This document shows positions 51,077 to 60,385 of a stretch of 64,000 bases of DNA, in pieces. This DNA is from Chloroflexota bacterium (GTDB lineage Bacteria > Chloroflexota > Dehalococcoidia > Lucifugimonadales > UBA3495). Within the stretch, counting starts at the first letter, position 1. Each line of letters opens with the position of its first letter. The position numbers and the translations under genes were made by a program. Below the pieces are notes generated by a model, which worked only from the letters and a program-made list of their open reading frames with translations, did no database searches and was not told the origin of the DNA. The DNA is taken from contig JAPOQH010000019.1 of assembly GCA_026710825.1 (NCBI GenBank), positions 25,888-89,887 on the forward strand, given 5' to 3'.

Positions 51077-52108
51077 ATGCGTTTCCCCTGGGCCAACGTG
51101 GCGCTGATTGCCCTGGTGATCGCCGAACTGATCACCGGGTACTTGGGCCTGACCCATTCAAATCCGGAGTGGATCGCCGCGATGCATCTGCACCGGATTT
51201 TCGGGTTTGCCATCCTGGCCCTTTTCGTCTGGAAATCCCGCAACATCCTCGGCTCATTGAAGTCGGGCTACAACTGGCGGCGATCGGGGCAGCAAATGCT
51301 CTGGTCGATAATCCTCCTGGCCGGGCTGCTCGTCGTCCTCGGACTGGGCCTCGCCTGGAGCCATCTGGGCAGCTTTTCGTGGCTCGGATTCTCCGGAACC
51401 ACCATCCACATGAACCTCGCATGGATGCTGATACCCCTGCTGCTCTGGCACTCCCTCCGCCACCGGACCAGCTTCCGTTCCCGCTACGTGGCCGACCGGC
51501 GCAACCTGCTGCGAGCCGGCGGTCTGGCCCTCGCTGGCCTACTGCTCTGGCGCACTGCCGAACTCACCGGCATCCTGGCCGATGGGCCCGGAGCGCGCCG
51601 TCGGTACACCGGCTCATACCCCGAAGACGGACCGGACTTTCCTGTCACCATGTGGCTCAACGACAGTATCCCGTACATCGACCCGGAAACCTGGCGCCTC
51701 AGGATCGACGGCCACGTGGCCGCGCCGTTTGAAATCGACATCGCGGAACTGCAGGAGTCGGGCCATGCCATCACCGCCACCCTGGACTGCACCGGGGGCT
51801 GGCACACCACCCGCCGGTGGGAGGGCATCCCGATATCCGAACTCCTCGCCCGCGCCGGTCCCAAACCTGGCGCGGCCAGTATCACCATTCACTCGCGCAC
51901 CGGTTACTTCCGCCGCTATTCTCTGGCCGAATCTGAGCGGGCGATACTCGCCAGCCGCGTGGACGACAGGCCCCTGTCTCCCGGCCACGGCTTCCCCGCC
52001 CGCATGGTCGAGCCCAACAAGCGCGGCTACGACTGGGTCAAGTGGGTCGACTCCATCACCGTCAACGACACCGGCAAGTGGTGGCAGCCGCCCATACCCC
52101 TAACCTGA
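51077..52108 (+). CDS. Membrane-anchored molybdopterin oxidoreductase (cytochrome b561-like plus sulfite-oxidase-like domain)
   Basis: 343 residues. The N-terminal 150 residues hold four membrane helices (ANVALIALVIAELITGYLG; HRIFGFAILALFVWKS; SIILLAGLLVVLGLGLAW; HMNLAWMLIPLLLWHSL) with His residues suited to heme b. After another helix (LLRAGGLALAGLLLW) comes a sulfite-oxidase-type molybdenum domain with the cofactor Cys in ATLDCTGGWHTTRRWEGIPI, then RTGYFRRYSLAESERAILAS and NKRGYDWVKWVDSI. Likely an electron-transfer enzyme similar to YedYZ fused in one chain. Substrate unknown. The next gene is another molybdenum enzyme, 140 bases on. Confidence 0.85.
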   Translation: MRFPWANVALIALVIAELITGYLGLTHSNPEWIAAMHLHRIFGFAILALFVWKSRNILGSLKSGYNWRRSGQQMLWSIILLAGLLVVLGLGLAWSHLGSFSWLGFSGTTIHMNLAWMLIPLLLWHSLRHRTSFRSRYVADRRNLLRAGGLALAGLLLWRTAELTGILADGPGARRRYTGSYPEDGPDFPVTMWLNDSIPYIDPETWRLRIDGHVAAPFEIDIAELQESGHAITATLDCTGGWHTTRRWEGIPISELLARAGPKPGAASITIHSRTGYFRRYSLAESERAILASRVDDRPLSPGHGFPARMVEPNKRGYDWVKWVDSITVNDTGKWWQPPIPLT

Positions 52109-52148
52109 TGCGCCATTCCGCCGGGGGTTGGGATACCGCGCCGCCCTA

Positions 52149-52157
52149 TGCTAAAAT
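52149..52157 (+). promoter_or_regulatory. Extended -10 box before the xanthine-dehydrogenase-type gene
   Basis: TGCTAAAAT: TGn extension plus TAAAAT (52152-52157), 91 bases before the start codon. No clear -35. Confidence 0.35.
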
Positions 52158-52248
52158 CCGCACGCAATCTGATGCCGCTTTCGAGGAACATCCCGCGTAT
52201 TCGGCAGGATGCGTTCCCAAGGAATTCAAACTCATAGCGAGGTGCTGC

Positions 52249-54513
52249 ATGGCGAATATCGTCCTCTCCAATACCAACTACAATGTCGTCGGCACACGGC
52301 CCATCCGCCACGACGGGGCCGACAAGGTGACCGGACGCGCCAAATACGGCGCCGACTTTGAAATGTCCGGCATGCTGTTCGGCAAGGTGCTGCGCAGCCC
52401 CCACGCCCACGCCCGCATCAAGTCCATCGACCCCTCGGCTGCCGAGGCCTTGCCGGGCGTCCGCGCCGTGGTAACCGGCGCAGACCTGCCCATCGCCGGC
52501 AAGGACAGTCCGCCGATGTCCGCCCGCGCAGCCAGCAACAACGTTCTGGCTGCCGACAAAGCCCTGTTCCGTGGCCACCCCATCGCCGGCGTGGCAGCCG
52601 ACTCCGCCCACATCGCCGAGGAGGCCGCTGCGCTCATCAAGGTGGACTACGAAGTCCTGAAAGCCAGCTCCAACGTGTTGGACGCCATGAAGGACGACGC
52701 CGCGCTCCTGCACGAGGATATGACCACCACCGAATTCGGCGAGGAGACTGACAAGCACAGCAACGTCTCCAACCGCTTCGTGCACGAGCAGGGCGACGTC
52801 GAAAAGGCCTTCGCGGAGGCGGACTACGTCATTGAACGCGAGTTCAACACCCGCACCGTGCACCAGGGATACATCGAGCCGCAGAACGCCTCGGCGCTGT
52901 GGAACACCGACGGCCACCTGACCGTTTGGACCAGCACCCAGGGCGCGTTCGTAGCCCGGGACGCCTTGGCCGGCATCCTCGACCTGCCGGTTTCCCAGAT
53001 CAAGGTGGTGCCAATGGAAATCGGGGGCGGCTTCGGCGGCAAGATCCCGGTTTACCTGGAACCGGTTGCCGCTTTGCTCTCAAAGAAGACAGGTCGTCCG
53101 GTCAAGATGCAGATGAGCCGCATCGAGACCTTCGAGGCCACCGGCCCCACCGCCGGCGCCTACGTCAAGATCAAGATGGGCGCCAACAAGGATGGCACGC
53201 TGGTCGCGGCAGACGCCGTGCTGATCTACGAAGCCGGCGCTTTCCCGGGCGCATCGCCCGTATCCGCCGGCGCTCAGTGCGTGTTCGCGCCCTACGACCT
53301 GGAAAATCAGCGCGTAGAAGGCTACGACGTTGTGACCAACAAGCCTCGCTCCTTCGCCTACCGCGCTCCGGGAGCGCCCATCTCCGCCTTCGGTGGAGAA
53401 CAGGTGGTGGACGAGTTGGCAGCCAAGTGCGGCATGGACCCGCTGGAATTCCGCCTGAAGAACGCCAGCAAGGAGGGCAGCCGCCGGGTCGACGGGCCGC
53501 AGTTCCGGGTGATAGGGAACGTGGAAACCCTTGAGGCCGCCATGGATTCCGACCACTACAAGTCCTCGTTGTCCGGCCCCAACCGCGGTCGCGGTGTCGC
53601 CAGCGGATACTGGATGAACATTGGTTTGGCGTCCAGCGCCAGCATCAGCGTCAACGCTGACGGCACCATCGGACTGGTGGAAGGATCGACGGACATCGGC
53701 GGTTCCCGCGCGTCCATCGCCATGCAGGCCGCCGAAGTGCTGGGAATTCCGGCCGAGGACGTGCGCCCGCAGGTGGCGGACACCGACTCCGTTGGGTACA
53801 CCTTCCTGACCGGCGGCAGCCGCACCACGTTCGCCACCGGTTGGGCAGCGTATGAATGCGCTCAGGAGATCAAAACCAAGATGATCGAGCGCGCCGCCCA
53901 GATCTGGGAAAAGGAACCTTCTGAAATAGAACTGTCCGACGGCATCTTCATGCACAACTCCGACGAGGACCTCCAGATGTCCTTCAAGGAACTCTCCTCG
54001 CAGTTGGGACGTACCGGCGGCCCCGTCTCCGCGCAGGTCAGCGTCAGTCCCGGCGGAGAAGGCGGCGCATTCGGCACCCACCTGGTGGACGTCGAAGTGG
54101 ACCCTGACACCGGCAAGGTTGAAGTGCTGCGCTACACCGTCGTTCAGGACGCCGGCAAAGCCATCCACCCCAGCTACGTGGAAGGCCAGATGCAGGGCGG
54201 AGCCGTGCAGGGCATCGGCTGGGCGCTCAACGAAGAATACTTCATGAACGACTCGGGCGACATGGTGAACTCCAGCTTCCTGGACTACCGGATGCCCACC
54301 GCATTGGACCTCCCTATGATCGACACCATCATCGTGGAGAAGGCCAACCCCGGACATCCCTACGGCGTGCGCGGCGTCGGCGAGGTGCCCATCGTGCCTC
54401 CCATGGCCGCCGTGGCCAACGCTATCCACAACGCCATCGGCTTGCGCATGGAAAACCTACCCATGTCGCCGGGAGCCATCCTGGAACAGCTCTGGGAACA
54501 GAACGGCAGCTAA
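52249..54513 (+). CDS. Xanthine dehydrogenase/aldehyde oxidase-family molybdopterin-binding subunit
   Basis: 754 residues from the ATG at 52249 with GCGAGGTG upstream. Large subunit fold: VGTRPIRHDGADKVTGRAKY and LRSPHAHARIKSIDPSAAEA at the N terminus, EIGGGFGGKIPVYLEPVAAL (molybdopterin site), FAYRAPGAPISAFGGEQVVD (usually ...YRGxGxPE), and the catalytic Glu in VRGVGEVPIVPPMAAVANAI. No 2Fe-2S subunit and no FAD subunit is adjacent, though most family members are encoded with them. Substrate unknown: aldehydes, CO-like or N-heterocycles are possible. Followed by a perfect hairpin. Confidence 0.9.
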   Translation: MANIVLSNTNYNVVGTRPIRHDGADKVTGRAKYGADFEMSGMLFGKVLRSPHAHARIKSIDPSAAEALPGVRAVVTGADLPIAGKDSPPMSARAASNNVLAADKALFRGHPIAGVAADSAHIAEEAAALIKVDYEVLKASSNVLDAMKDDAALLHEDMTTTEFGEETDKHSNVSNRFVHEQGDVEKAFAEADYVIEREFNTRTVHQGYIEPQNASALWNTDGHLTVWTSTQGAFVARDALAGILDLPVSQIKVVPMEIGGGFGGKIPVYLEPVAALLSKKTGRPVKMQMSRIETFEATGPTAGAYVKIKMGANKDGTLVAADAVLIYEAGAFPGASPVSAGAQCVFAPYDLENQRVEGYDVVTNKPRSFAYRAPGAPISAFGGEQVVDELAAKCGMDPLEFRLKNASKEGSRRVDGPQFRVIGNVETLEAAMDSDHYKSSLSGPNRGRGVASGYWMNIGLASSASISVNADGTIGLVEGSTDIGGSRASIAMQAAEVLGIPAEDVRPQVADTDSVGYTFLTGGSRTTFATGWAAYECAQEIKTKMIERAAQIWEKEPSEIELSDGIFMHNSDEDLQMSFKELSSQLGRTGGPVSAQVSVSPGGEGGAFGTHLVDVEVDPDTGKVEVLRYTVVQDAGKAIHPSYVEGQMQGGAVQGIGWALNEEYFMNDSGDMVNSSFLDYRMPTALDLPMIDTIIVEKANPGHPYGVRGVGEVPIVPPMAAVANAIHNAIGLRMENLPMSPGAILEQLWEQNGS

Positions 54514-54539
54514 ACCGGGACGCGCCAATCCGCTCATAC

Positions 54540-54568
54540 GCCGGCGGCGGTTGAATATCGCCGCCGGC
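54540..54568 (+). terminator. Hairpin GCCGGCGGCG/CGCCGCCGGC
   Basis: Perfect ten-base stem with a nine-base loop, 26 bases after the stop of the large molybdopterin subunit. No T-run, so it may be an attenuator or a processing site before the CMD gene. Confidence 0.6.
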
Positions 54569-54616
54569 ATCCATATCAAGGCAAGTCAACCACGCCCGCG
54601 AGGAGGCAAATGGATC

Positions 54617-55165
54617 ATGGCCCGAGTACCTTTCGCCACTAGAGACAACATGGACGCCGCCGGACAGGCGGTCTGGGACGAGATCGAGACCTCCCGGGGC
54701 GGCGTGCAGCGCAACTACGCCGCCATCCTCAACAACCCCGAGGCGGCCAGCAACTTCGCCCACCTGGGCGGATACGTGCGTTTCCAGACTCCGCTGGACC
54801 CACGGGTGAAGGCCGTGGCCGTGCTTACCGCGGCGCGGGAGGCCAGCGGCCACTACGTCTGGACGGTGAACCAGTCCGCAGCTCGCAACGCAGGCCTGTC
54901 CGACGCCGATATAGCCGCCATCCACGAATACCGCTCACCCAACGGTCTGTCCGGCAACGACGCGGTGGTGTCGGGTTTCGTGATCGAACTGCTGCGCCAG
55001 CACCGAGTATCAGACGCCACGTTCGAGGCGTTGCGCGGCATCATCGGAGACGCCGGCATCGTCGACCTGCTGGTGGTGGTTTCCTACTACCACGGCCTCG
55101 CCCACACCCTGCAGGCGCTGTCAGTCGAACTCCCCGACGGCACCGCCGACGCCCTCACTTACTGA
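54617..55165 (+). CDS. Carboxymuconolactone decarboxylase (CMD)-family protein
   Basis: 182 residues from the ATG at 54617; GAGGAGG lies about 12 bases upstream. All-helical AhpD/CMD fold: VPFATRDNMDAAGQAVWDEI, VKAVAVLTAAREASGHYVWT and NQSAARNAGLSDADIAAIHE; IVDLLVVVSYYHGLAHTLQA at the end. The CxxC motif of AhpD is absent. The His that usually follows the WxxH of the family reads VWTVNQSAARNAG, with Asn in its place. Catalytic activity is uncertain; may be a lactone decarboxylase-like or orphan protein. Confidence 0.85.
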   Translation: MARVPFATRDNMDAAGQAVWDEIETSRGGVQRNYAAILNNPEAASNFAHLGGYVRFQTPLDPRVKAVAVLTAAREASGHYVWTVNQSAARNAGLSDADIAAIHEYRSPNGLSGNDAVVSGFVIELLRQHRVSDATFEALRGIIGDAGIVDLLVVVSYYHGLAHTLQALSVELPDGTADALTY

Positions 55166-55214
55166 CCGCCCTTGATGCCTTGTCAGCTATAGCCCGTATC
55201 TTGGAGGCCCCACC

Positions 55215-55868
55215 ATGCCCGACTACGCCTACCTCGTCCAGATGGACATACCCGCCGAGCACGAAGCCGATTTCAACCGTGTTTATGACACCGAGCACGC
55301 CAAGTACCTGTGCCAGGCTCCCGGCGTCCATTCCTGCGACCGCTTCCTGCTGAAGTCCACCGACGCTCCCAAGTTTGCCCGTTACGCCGCCGCCTACCGG
55401 ATCGACGACCCCAGCGTGCCCAGTTCCGAAGGATGGCGTATCGAGGGCGAAAAAGGCGACTGGGCCACCAAGATCCGCCCTCACGCCACCAACCGGACCC
55501 ACACCATTGTCAAACTCATCGCTCGTGCCGGCGACGCGTCAGTCGATGCGCCATACATCTATCTCGTGCAGACTGATATCGCGGCTGATGCCGAGGACGA
55601 GTTCAACCATCTGTACGATACCGTTCACCTCCCCGGCCTTTGCCAGGTGGACGGAGTGCAAAGCGCACTTCGATATAGCGTTGAGAGCACCAATCTGGAC
55701 GGCTTGCAGAAGTACGGCGCCGTGTACCGCATCGCCAGCCCGGCGGTGGTCGAGTCCGACGCGTGGAAATCCGCCGCGCAGGATGAATGGGCGGCCAAAG
55801 TCCGAAGCAAATGCGTCGGCCTCAGCCATGCCTTGATGGAGTGCGTGGCGCGGCATCGCGCCGGCTAG
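55215..55868 (+). CDS. Protein of two tandem DUF4286-like alpha/beta-barrel repeats
   Basis: 217 residues. Internal duplication: YAYLVQMDIPAEHEADFNRV with YDTEHAKYLCQAPGVHSCDR in the first half and YIYLVQTDIAADAEDEFNHL with YDTVHLPGLCQVDGVQSALR in the second, beginning about 115 residues apart. Each looks like one ferredoxin-like unit of a dimeric alpha/beta barrel (DUF4286/ABM type), so one chain could make a full barrel. Conserved YDTxH suggests a binding site. Function unknown; the neighbour CMD protein may be related in pathway. ATG with TGGAGG upstream. Confidence 0.8.
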   Translation: MPDYAYLVQMDIPAEHEADFNRVYDTEHAKYLCQAPGVHSCDRFLLKSTDAPKFARYAAAYRIDDPSVPSSEGWRIEGEKGDWATKIRPHATNRTHTIVKLIARAGDASVDAPYIYLVQTDIAADAEDEFNHLYDTVHLPGLCQVDGVQSALRYSVESTNLDGLQKYGAVYRIASPAVVESDAWKSAAQDEWAAKVRSKCVGLSHALMECVARHRAG

Positions 55869-55874
55869 CCACCG

Positions 55875-56345
55875 TTGGTCACCGAAGTCATCATCCACAC
55901 GGACGGTGCCTGCCTGGGCAATCCCGGCCCAGGCGGCTACGGCATCATCCTGGATCACCAGGGACGTCGCAAAGAGCTATCCGGCGGCTATGCCCTCACC
56001 ACCAACAACCGCATGGAACTGCTGGCGGCCATCGTCGGTCTGGAGGCGCTGAACCAACCCTGCGACGTCACCCTGCACTCCGATTCGCGCTACCTGGTCG
56101 ACGCGGTAGAAAAGGGCTGGGCGGTCAAATGGCGCAGCAACGGCTGGATGCGCAACAAGCGAGAGGCGGCGGTGAACCCCGACCTGTGGGAGCGGCTGCT
56201 TAACCTGTTGGAGCAGCACAACACGGAGTTCCGGTGGGTGCGCGGACACAGCGGCAACCCGGATAACGAACGATGCGATGCGCTGGCATCCGCGGCGGCC
56301 CGTCAGGAGAAGTTGCCGGCGGATCCCGGCTATCGGCCCCGTTGA
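55875..56345 (+). CDS. rnhA: Ribonuclease HI
   Basis: 156 residues from a TTG at 55875, six bases after the previous stop. It removes RNA from RNA-DNA hybrids in the cytoplasm. The catalytic DEDD set is complete: Asp10 in [16 protein letters not shown], Glu48 in NNRMELLA, Asp70 in [12 protein letters not shown], and Asp135 with His125 in [18 protein letters not shown]. The basic handle [20 protein letters not shown] is present, as in the Escherichia coli enzyme. Followed by a palindromic terminator. Confidence 0.95.
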   Translation: MVTEVIIHTDGACLGNPGPGGYGIILDHQGRRKELSGGYALTTNNRMELLAAIVGLEALNQPCDVTLHSDSRYLVDAVEKGWAVKWRSNGWMRNKREAAVNPDLWERLLNLLEQHNTEFRWVRGHSGNPDNERCDALASAAARQEKLPADPGYRPR

Positions 56346-56352
56346 ACCACGC

Positions 56353-56382
56353 ATTAGGGGCGAATGATTATTCGCCCCTAAT
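56353..56382. terminator. Palindrome after rnhA, ATTAGGGGCGAAT/ATTCGCCCCTAAT
   Basis: Perfect 13-base stem with a four-base loop, seven bases after the rnhA stop. No T-run beyond the stem. Confidence 0.7.
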
Positions 56383-56482
56383 GAATTGGCATGAAAGGAG
56401 CGGCCGGTCCCGAGGGGGAGTCGCTGAAGGAGCGGCTCACTGCCGGTCGCTGGCGTACGATTGTACCCACTGGCCGGTTCAG

Positions 56483-56512
56483 TTGCAACCGGTAGTACAG
56501 TTTCGCTACAAT
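56483..56512 (+). promoter_or_regulatory. Promoter of the EF-G-like gene
   Basis: TTGCAA (56483-56488), 18-base spacer, TACAAT (56507-56512), about 40 bases before the start codon. Confidence 0.55.
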
Positions 56513-56552
56513 CGGGAAATCACACCCCTACGAACCGGACGAGGTAATCGCC

Positions 56553-58580
56553 ATGGCAGTATCCGCCAGTACCATCAGAAACGTTGCGTTGCTATCCCAC
56601 AGCGGCGCCGGCAAGACCTCCCTTGCTGAAACCATTCTCTTCAATGCTAAGGTGATTAACCGTCTGGGCCGCGTCGAGGACGGCAATACCGTGTCCGACC
56701 ACGAGCCGGAAGAAAATAAGCGCTCCGCCAGTGTACAGACTAGCCTGCTCCGGTTCACCGAAGGCGACAACAAGGTCAACCTGCTGGACACCCCCGGGTA
56801 CGACGAGTTCCTTGGCGAGGCAATCGCCGCGGTGCGCGTCGTCGAGTCTGCGATGATCCTGATCGCCGCGCCAACCGGCGTGGACGTGGGAACGGAGCGG
56901 TCCTGGGATCTGGCGCGGGCGCGGGACTTACCTGTGGCCATTGTGCTCAACAAGATGGACCGGGAAAACGCCAGCTTTGAGCGCAACGTCCAGGAGATCC
57001 AAAGCATTTTCGGCAGCCAGTGCGTGCCATTCCAGTTGCCCATCGGCGAAGCCCTTGATTTCACGGGGCTGGTCAGCGTAATCGATCCGCCGGCCGATAT
57101 CCCCGCCGGTGTGGTCGGCGATTTTGACTCCGCCCGGGAACGGCTGATTGAAGCGGTCGCTGAATCTGACGACACTCTGGCGGACAAATACCTGGAGGGT
57201 GAGGAGATTACTGCGGAGGAGGTCACCGCGGGAGCCCGCGAGGCCATCCGCAACGGCGACCTCACTCCGATCCTGGTCACTTCAGCTACTCAGAACATCG
57301 GCGTCGAAGAATTGGTCCAGGTGATGCGCGACTTCCTGCCATCCCCTGCCGATCTGCCCGGCACCTCCGGCGACGACGATATCGCCGCGGACCCCTCGGG
57401 CCCGGTGGCTGCCCTGGTGTTCAAGACCACGTCCGACCCCTTCGTCGGCAAGCTGTCCATGTTCCGCGTTTTCCGCGGCACTGCGGTTTCCAACGGCGAG
57501 GTCTACAACAACAACAAGGGCGAGTCCGAGCGTCTCGGTCAACTCTACGTACCCCAGGGCAAGAACCAGGACAACGTCGCCGAGGTGGTTGCGGGAGACA
57601 TCGGCGCCATCGGCAAGCTGAACGCCACCCTGACCGGCGACACGCTTTGTGCCAATGACTCCAGAGTGACGCTTCCCGGGATTGAATTTCCGTCGGGTTA
57701 CTACTCGTTGGCCGTTGTGCCCGCCACGCAGGCCGACCTGGACAAGATGTCCACGTCGCTGGCCCGGATCGTGGAAGACGACCCCAGCCTGCAGTTCACG
57801 CGCAATCCGGAGACCAGTGAAAGCCTGCTCACCGGCTTGGGCGAAGTCCAGATCGAGGTAGCCCTGGACCGCATTTCGCGGAAGTTCGGCGCCAACCTGA
57901 ACGTCAAGTTGCCGGTGGTGCCTTACCGTGAGACCGTCACGCAGATCACCAATTCGGAGTACCGCCACAAGAAGCAGACCGGTGGCAGCGGACAGTACGG
58001 GCACGTGCTGCTTCGCATAGAACCGATGACCCGCGACGAGGGTTTCGAATTTGCCAACGAGGTGACCGGAGGGCGTGTACCGCGCGAACTGATCCCCGCG
58101 GTGGAAAAGGGCGTGGTCAACACCTTGAAAGAAGGCGTACTGGCCGGATTCCCCGTGGTGGACCTTAAGGCCATAATCTATGATGGCAGCACCCACCCGG
58201 TGGACGGCAAGCCCATCGCCTTCGAAATCGCGGGCAGCCAGGCGTTACGCCAGGGAATGCAGAAAGCGTCGCCCGTCCTGCTGGAGCCCATCTTGAGGCT
58301 GTACGTCACCGTCCCGGAGACCTACACCGGCGACATCATCAGCGACATGAACAGCAAACGCGGGCGCATTTTGGGCATGAGCCCCGAAACGCGGTACACG
58401 GTGATAGAGGCCGAAGTGCCGCAGGCCGAGGTGCAGCGCTACTCCCAGGACCTGCGCTCTATGACCGGTGGCCGTGGTTCATATCGTTTCGAGTTCGACC
58501 ACTACGAGCAGGTGCCGCAGAACATTGAGCAACGGGTGATCGAGACTGCCAAACAGGCCAAGGCAGGCGCGACAGCGTAA
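56553..58580 (+). CDS. Elongation factor G-like GTPase (EF-G-like subfamily)
   Basis: 675 residues. G1 is SHSGAGKTSLAE (residue 15), G3 DTPGYDEFLGEA, and G4 LNKMDREN. Domain II, III, IV and V follow: VVPYRETVTQITNSEYRHKK and GGSGQYGHVLLRIEPM mark domain IV, and GRGSYRFEFDHYEQVPQ the end of domain V. The switch I RGITI of canonical EF-G reads KRSASV, and G3 has DTPGY for DTPGH. These mark the second, non-canonical EF-G-like group often found beside a normal fusA. May have a role in ribosome rescue or under stress rather than normal translocation. Confidence 0.88.
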   Translation: MAVSASTIRNVALLSHSGAGKTSLAETILFNAKVINRLGRVEDGNTVSDHEPEENKRSASVQTSLLRFTEGDNKVNLLDTPGYDEFLGEAIAAVRVVESAMILIAAPTGVDVGTERSWDLARARDLPVAIVLNKMDRENASFERNVQEIQSIFGSQCVPFQLPIGEALDFTGLVSVIDPPADIPAGVVGDFDSARERLIEAVAESDDTLADKYLEGEEITAEEVTAGAREAIRNGDLTPILVTSATQNIGVEELVQVMRDFLPSPADLPGTSGDDDIAADPSGPVAALVFKTTSDPFVGKLSMFRVFRGTAVSNGEVYNNNKGESERLGQLYVPQGKNQDNVAEVVAGDIGAIGKLNATLTGDTLCANDSRVTLPGIEFPSGYYSLAVVPATQADLDKMSTSLARIVEDDPSLQFTRNPETSESLLTGLGEVQIEVALDRISRKFGANLNVKLPVVPYRETVTQITNSEYRHKKQTGGSGQYGHVLLRIEPMTRDEGFEFANEVTGGRVPRELIPAVEKGVVNTLKEGVLAGFPVVDLKAIIYDGSTHPVDGKPIAFEIAGSQALRQGMQKASPVLLEPILRLYVTVPETYTGDIISDMNSKRGRILGMSPETRYTVIEAEVPQAEVQRYSQDLRSMTGGRGSYRFEFDHYEQVPQNIEQRVIETAKQAKAGATA

Positions 58581-58608
58581 GCTGGAGCAAATATATTCGC
58601 GAACTGAA

Positions 58609-58633
58609 GGGGCGGGTTTGAAACCCGCCCCTA
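58609..58633. terminator. Bidirectional palindrome AGGGGCGGGTTT/AAACCCGCCCCT
   Basis: Perfect 12-base arms around a single G. Located between the convergent EF-G-like gene and acyl-CoA mutase gene; AACGTTTTG follows. With so short a loop, the middle pairs would open when folded. Confidence 0.7.
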
Positions 58634-58690
58634 ACGTTTTGATCATGGCAGGCAGCGATTTTGGGAACGGCCTGCGACGGTCCAGGCGCG

Positions 58691-60373
58691 CTAGAATCCC
58701 CAGGTCGGTTGGTACTCGCCGTAAACGTCGCGGAAGACGCCCATCATCTCGCCCAGGGTGGCCTCTGCCTTGACGGCCTCGATGAGGGGATACATGAGGT
58801 TCGCGCTGCTGCCGTCCTGACGGGCGGCGGATTCCAGGGCCCGCAGGCGAACGGCGACTTCACGATCGTCGCGGCGGCGGCGCACCTCGTTGAGGTGGGC
58901 GATGTGCCGCTGCTCACCGGCCTCGTCCACACGCAGAATCGGGATGTTCAAGCTTTCATCCTGATCCACGTAATCGTTCACTCCCACGGTTATCCTTTCC
59001 TGCCTGTCCTCCTCCTGCTGGTAGATGTAGGCCGCATCGGCGATCTCCCGCTGGAAGAAGCCCGACTCCAGCGCCGGGATGACGCCGCCGTGGCGTTCGA
59101 TCTGCTGGAAGTAATCGTAGGCGCCGCCCTCCACCTGGTTGGTCAAAGCCTCCAGGAAATAGCTGCCGCCCAAGGGATCAACGGTGTCGGTGACGCCGGT
59201 CTCATGGGCGATGATCTGCTGAGTGCGCAGGGCCTGCAGGGCTGCCTCGGCGGAGGGCAGGGCCCAGGCCTCGTCCTTGCCGTTGGTGTGCAGGGATTGG
59301 CAGCCCCCGAGCACGGCGGCCAGGGCCTGCAGCGACACGCGAACGACGTTATTCTCGGGTTGCTGCGCGGTGAGTGATGCTCCGGAGGTCTGGGCGTGGA
59401 ACCGCATCCAGGCTGAGCGTTCGTTCTCGGAGCCAAAGGTCTCGCGCATTTCACGTGCCCAGATGCGGCGGGCCGAGCGGAACTTGGCGATCTCCTCGAA
59501 GAAGTCGTTATGGACATTGAAGAAGAAACTGAGCCTGGGAGCGAAGTCGTCCACGGCCATGCCTCTTTCAACACAGTGGCGCACGTACTCGAACCCATCG
59601 GCGAGGGTGAACGCCAATTCCTGCACGGCATTGCTGCCCGCCTCGCGAATGTGATAACCGCTGATGCTGATGGGGTTGAAGCGGGGCATGTTGTCGGTGG
59701 CGAACTCGACTGTATCGACCACCAGCCGCATGGACGGATCAGGAGGGAAGATGTACTCGTTCTGGGCGATGTATTCCTTCAGGATGTCGTTCTGGAGGGT
59801 GCCGCCGAGCGACGAGATTTTCGCGCCCTGCTTTTCGGCGGCGGCTATGTACATGGCCCAGATGATGGCGGCCGGGCTGTTGATGGTCATGGAGGTAGTG
59901 ACCTGGTCCAACGGAATGCCGTCAAAAACGGTCTGCATGTCCTCGAGGCAGGACACGGCGACGCCGCACTTGCCGAACTCCCCGCGGGCGCGCTCGTCGT
60001 CGTGGTCGTAGCCGTAGAGAGTGGGCATGTCGAAGGCAACGCTGAGGCCCGTTTCGCCCTGGTCCATCAGGAAGCGGAACCGCTCGTTGGTTTCAGCCGG
60101 CTCGCCGAAACCGGCGAACATCCGCATGGTCCAGAGACGGGAGCGGTAGCCGGTGGGATGCACGCCGCGCAGGTACGGGTATTCGCCGGGGAGACCAACA
60201 TCGCGCAGGTAGTCGCTGTCGGCGACATCAGTCGGGCCGTAGAGTGGCGCCACCGGTAGCTGACTCAGCGTCTTATAGGCAGATTTGCGGCCCGGGACAG
60301 CATCGGCTCGCTGCTGCCAGTCGGCGGTGCGCTGCTGGATGGAATCGTTGTCCTGGTTATTGGGGAGAGCCAC
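58691..60373 (-). CDS. Methylmalonyl-CoA-mutase-type acyl-CoA mutase, large (substrate) subunit
   Basis: 560 residues covering the TIM-barrel substrate domain only. Features: [20 protein letters not shown] and [60 protein letters not shown] and [19 protein letters not shown]. The B12-binding C-terminal domain is absent, so a separate small B12 subunit must exist elsewhere, as in the archaeal/Chloroflexota type. Catalyses carbon-skeleton rearrangement of acyl-CoA esters, such as methylmalonyl-CoA to succinyl-CoA; ethylmalonyl or isobutyryl variants cannot be excluded. Confidence 0.92.
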   Translation of the reverse strand: MALPNNQDNDSIQQRTADWQQRADAVPGRKSAYKTLSQLPVAPLYGPTDVADSDYLRDVGLPGEYPYLRGVHPTGYRSRLWTMRMFAGFGEPAETNERFRFLMDQGETGLSVAFDMPTLYGYDHDDERARGEFGKCGVAVSCLEDMQTVFDGIPLDQVTTSMTINSPAAIIWAMYIAAAEKQGAKISSLGGTLQNDILKEYIAQNEYIFPPDPSMRLVVDTVEFATDNMPRFNPISISGYHIREAGSNAVQELAFTLADGFEYVRHCVERGMAVDDFAPRLSFFFNVHNDFFEEIAKFRSARRIWAREMRETFGSENERSAWMRFHAQTSGASLTAQQPENNVVRVSLQALAAVLGGCQSLHTNGKDEAWALPSAEAALQALRTQQIIAHETGVTDTVDPLGGSYFLEALTNQVEGGAYDYFQQIERHGGVIPALESGFFQREIADAAYIYQQEEDRQERITVGVNDYVDQDESLNIPILRVDEAGEQRHIAHLNEVRRRRDDREVAVRLRALESAARQDGSSANLMYPLIEAVKAEATLGEMMGVFRDVYGEYQPTWGF

Positions 60374-60385
60374 GGGAAACTCCTG

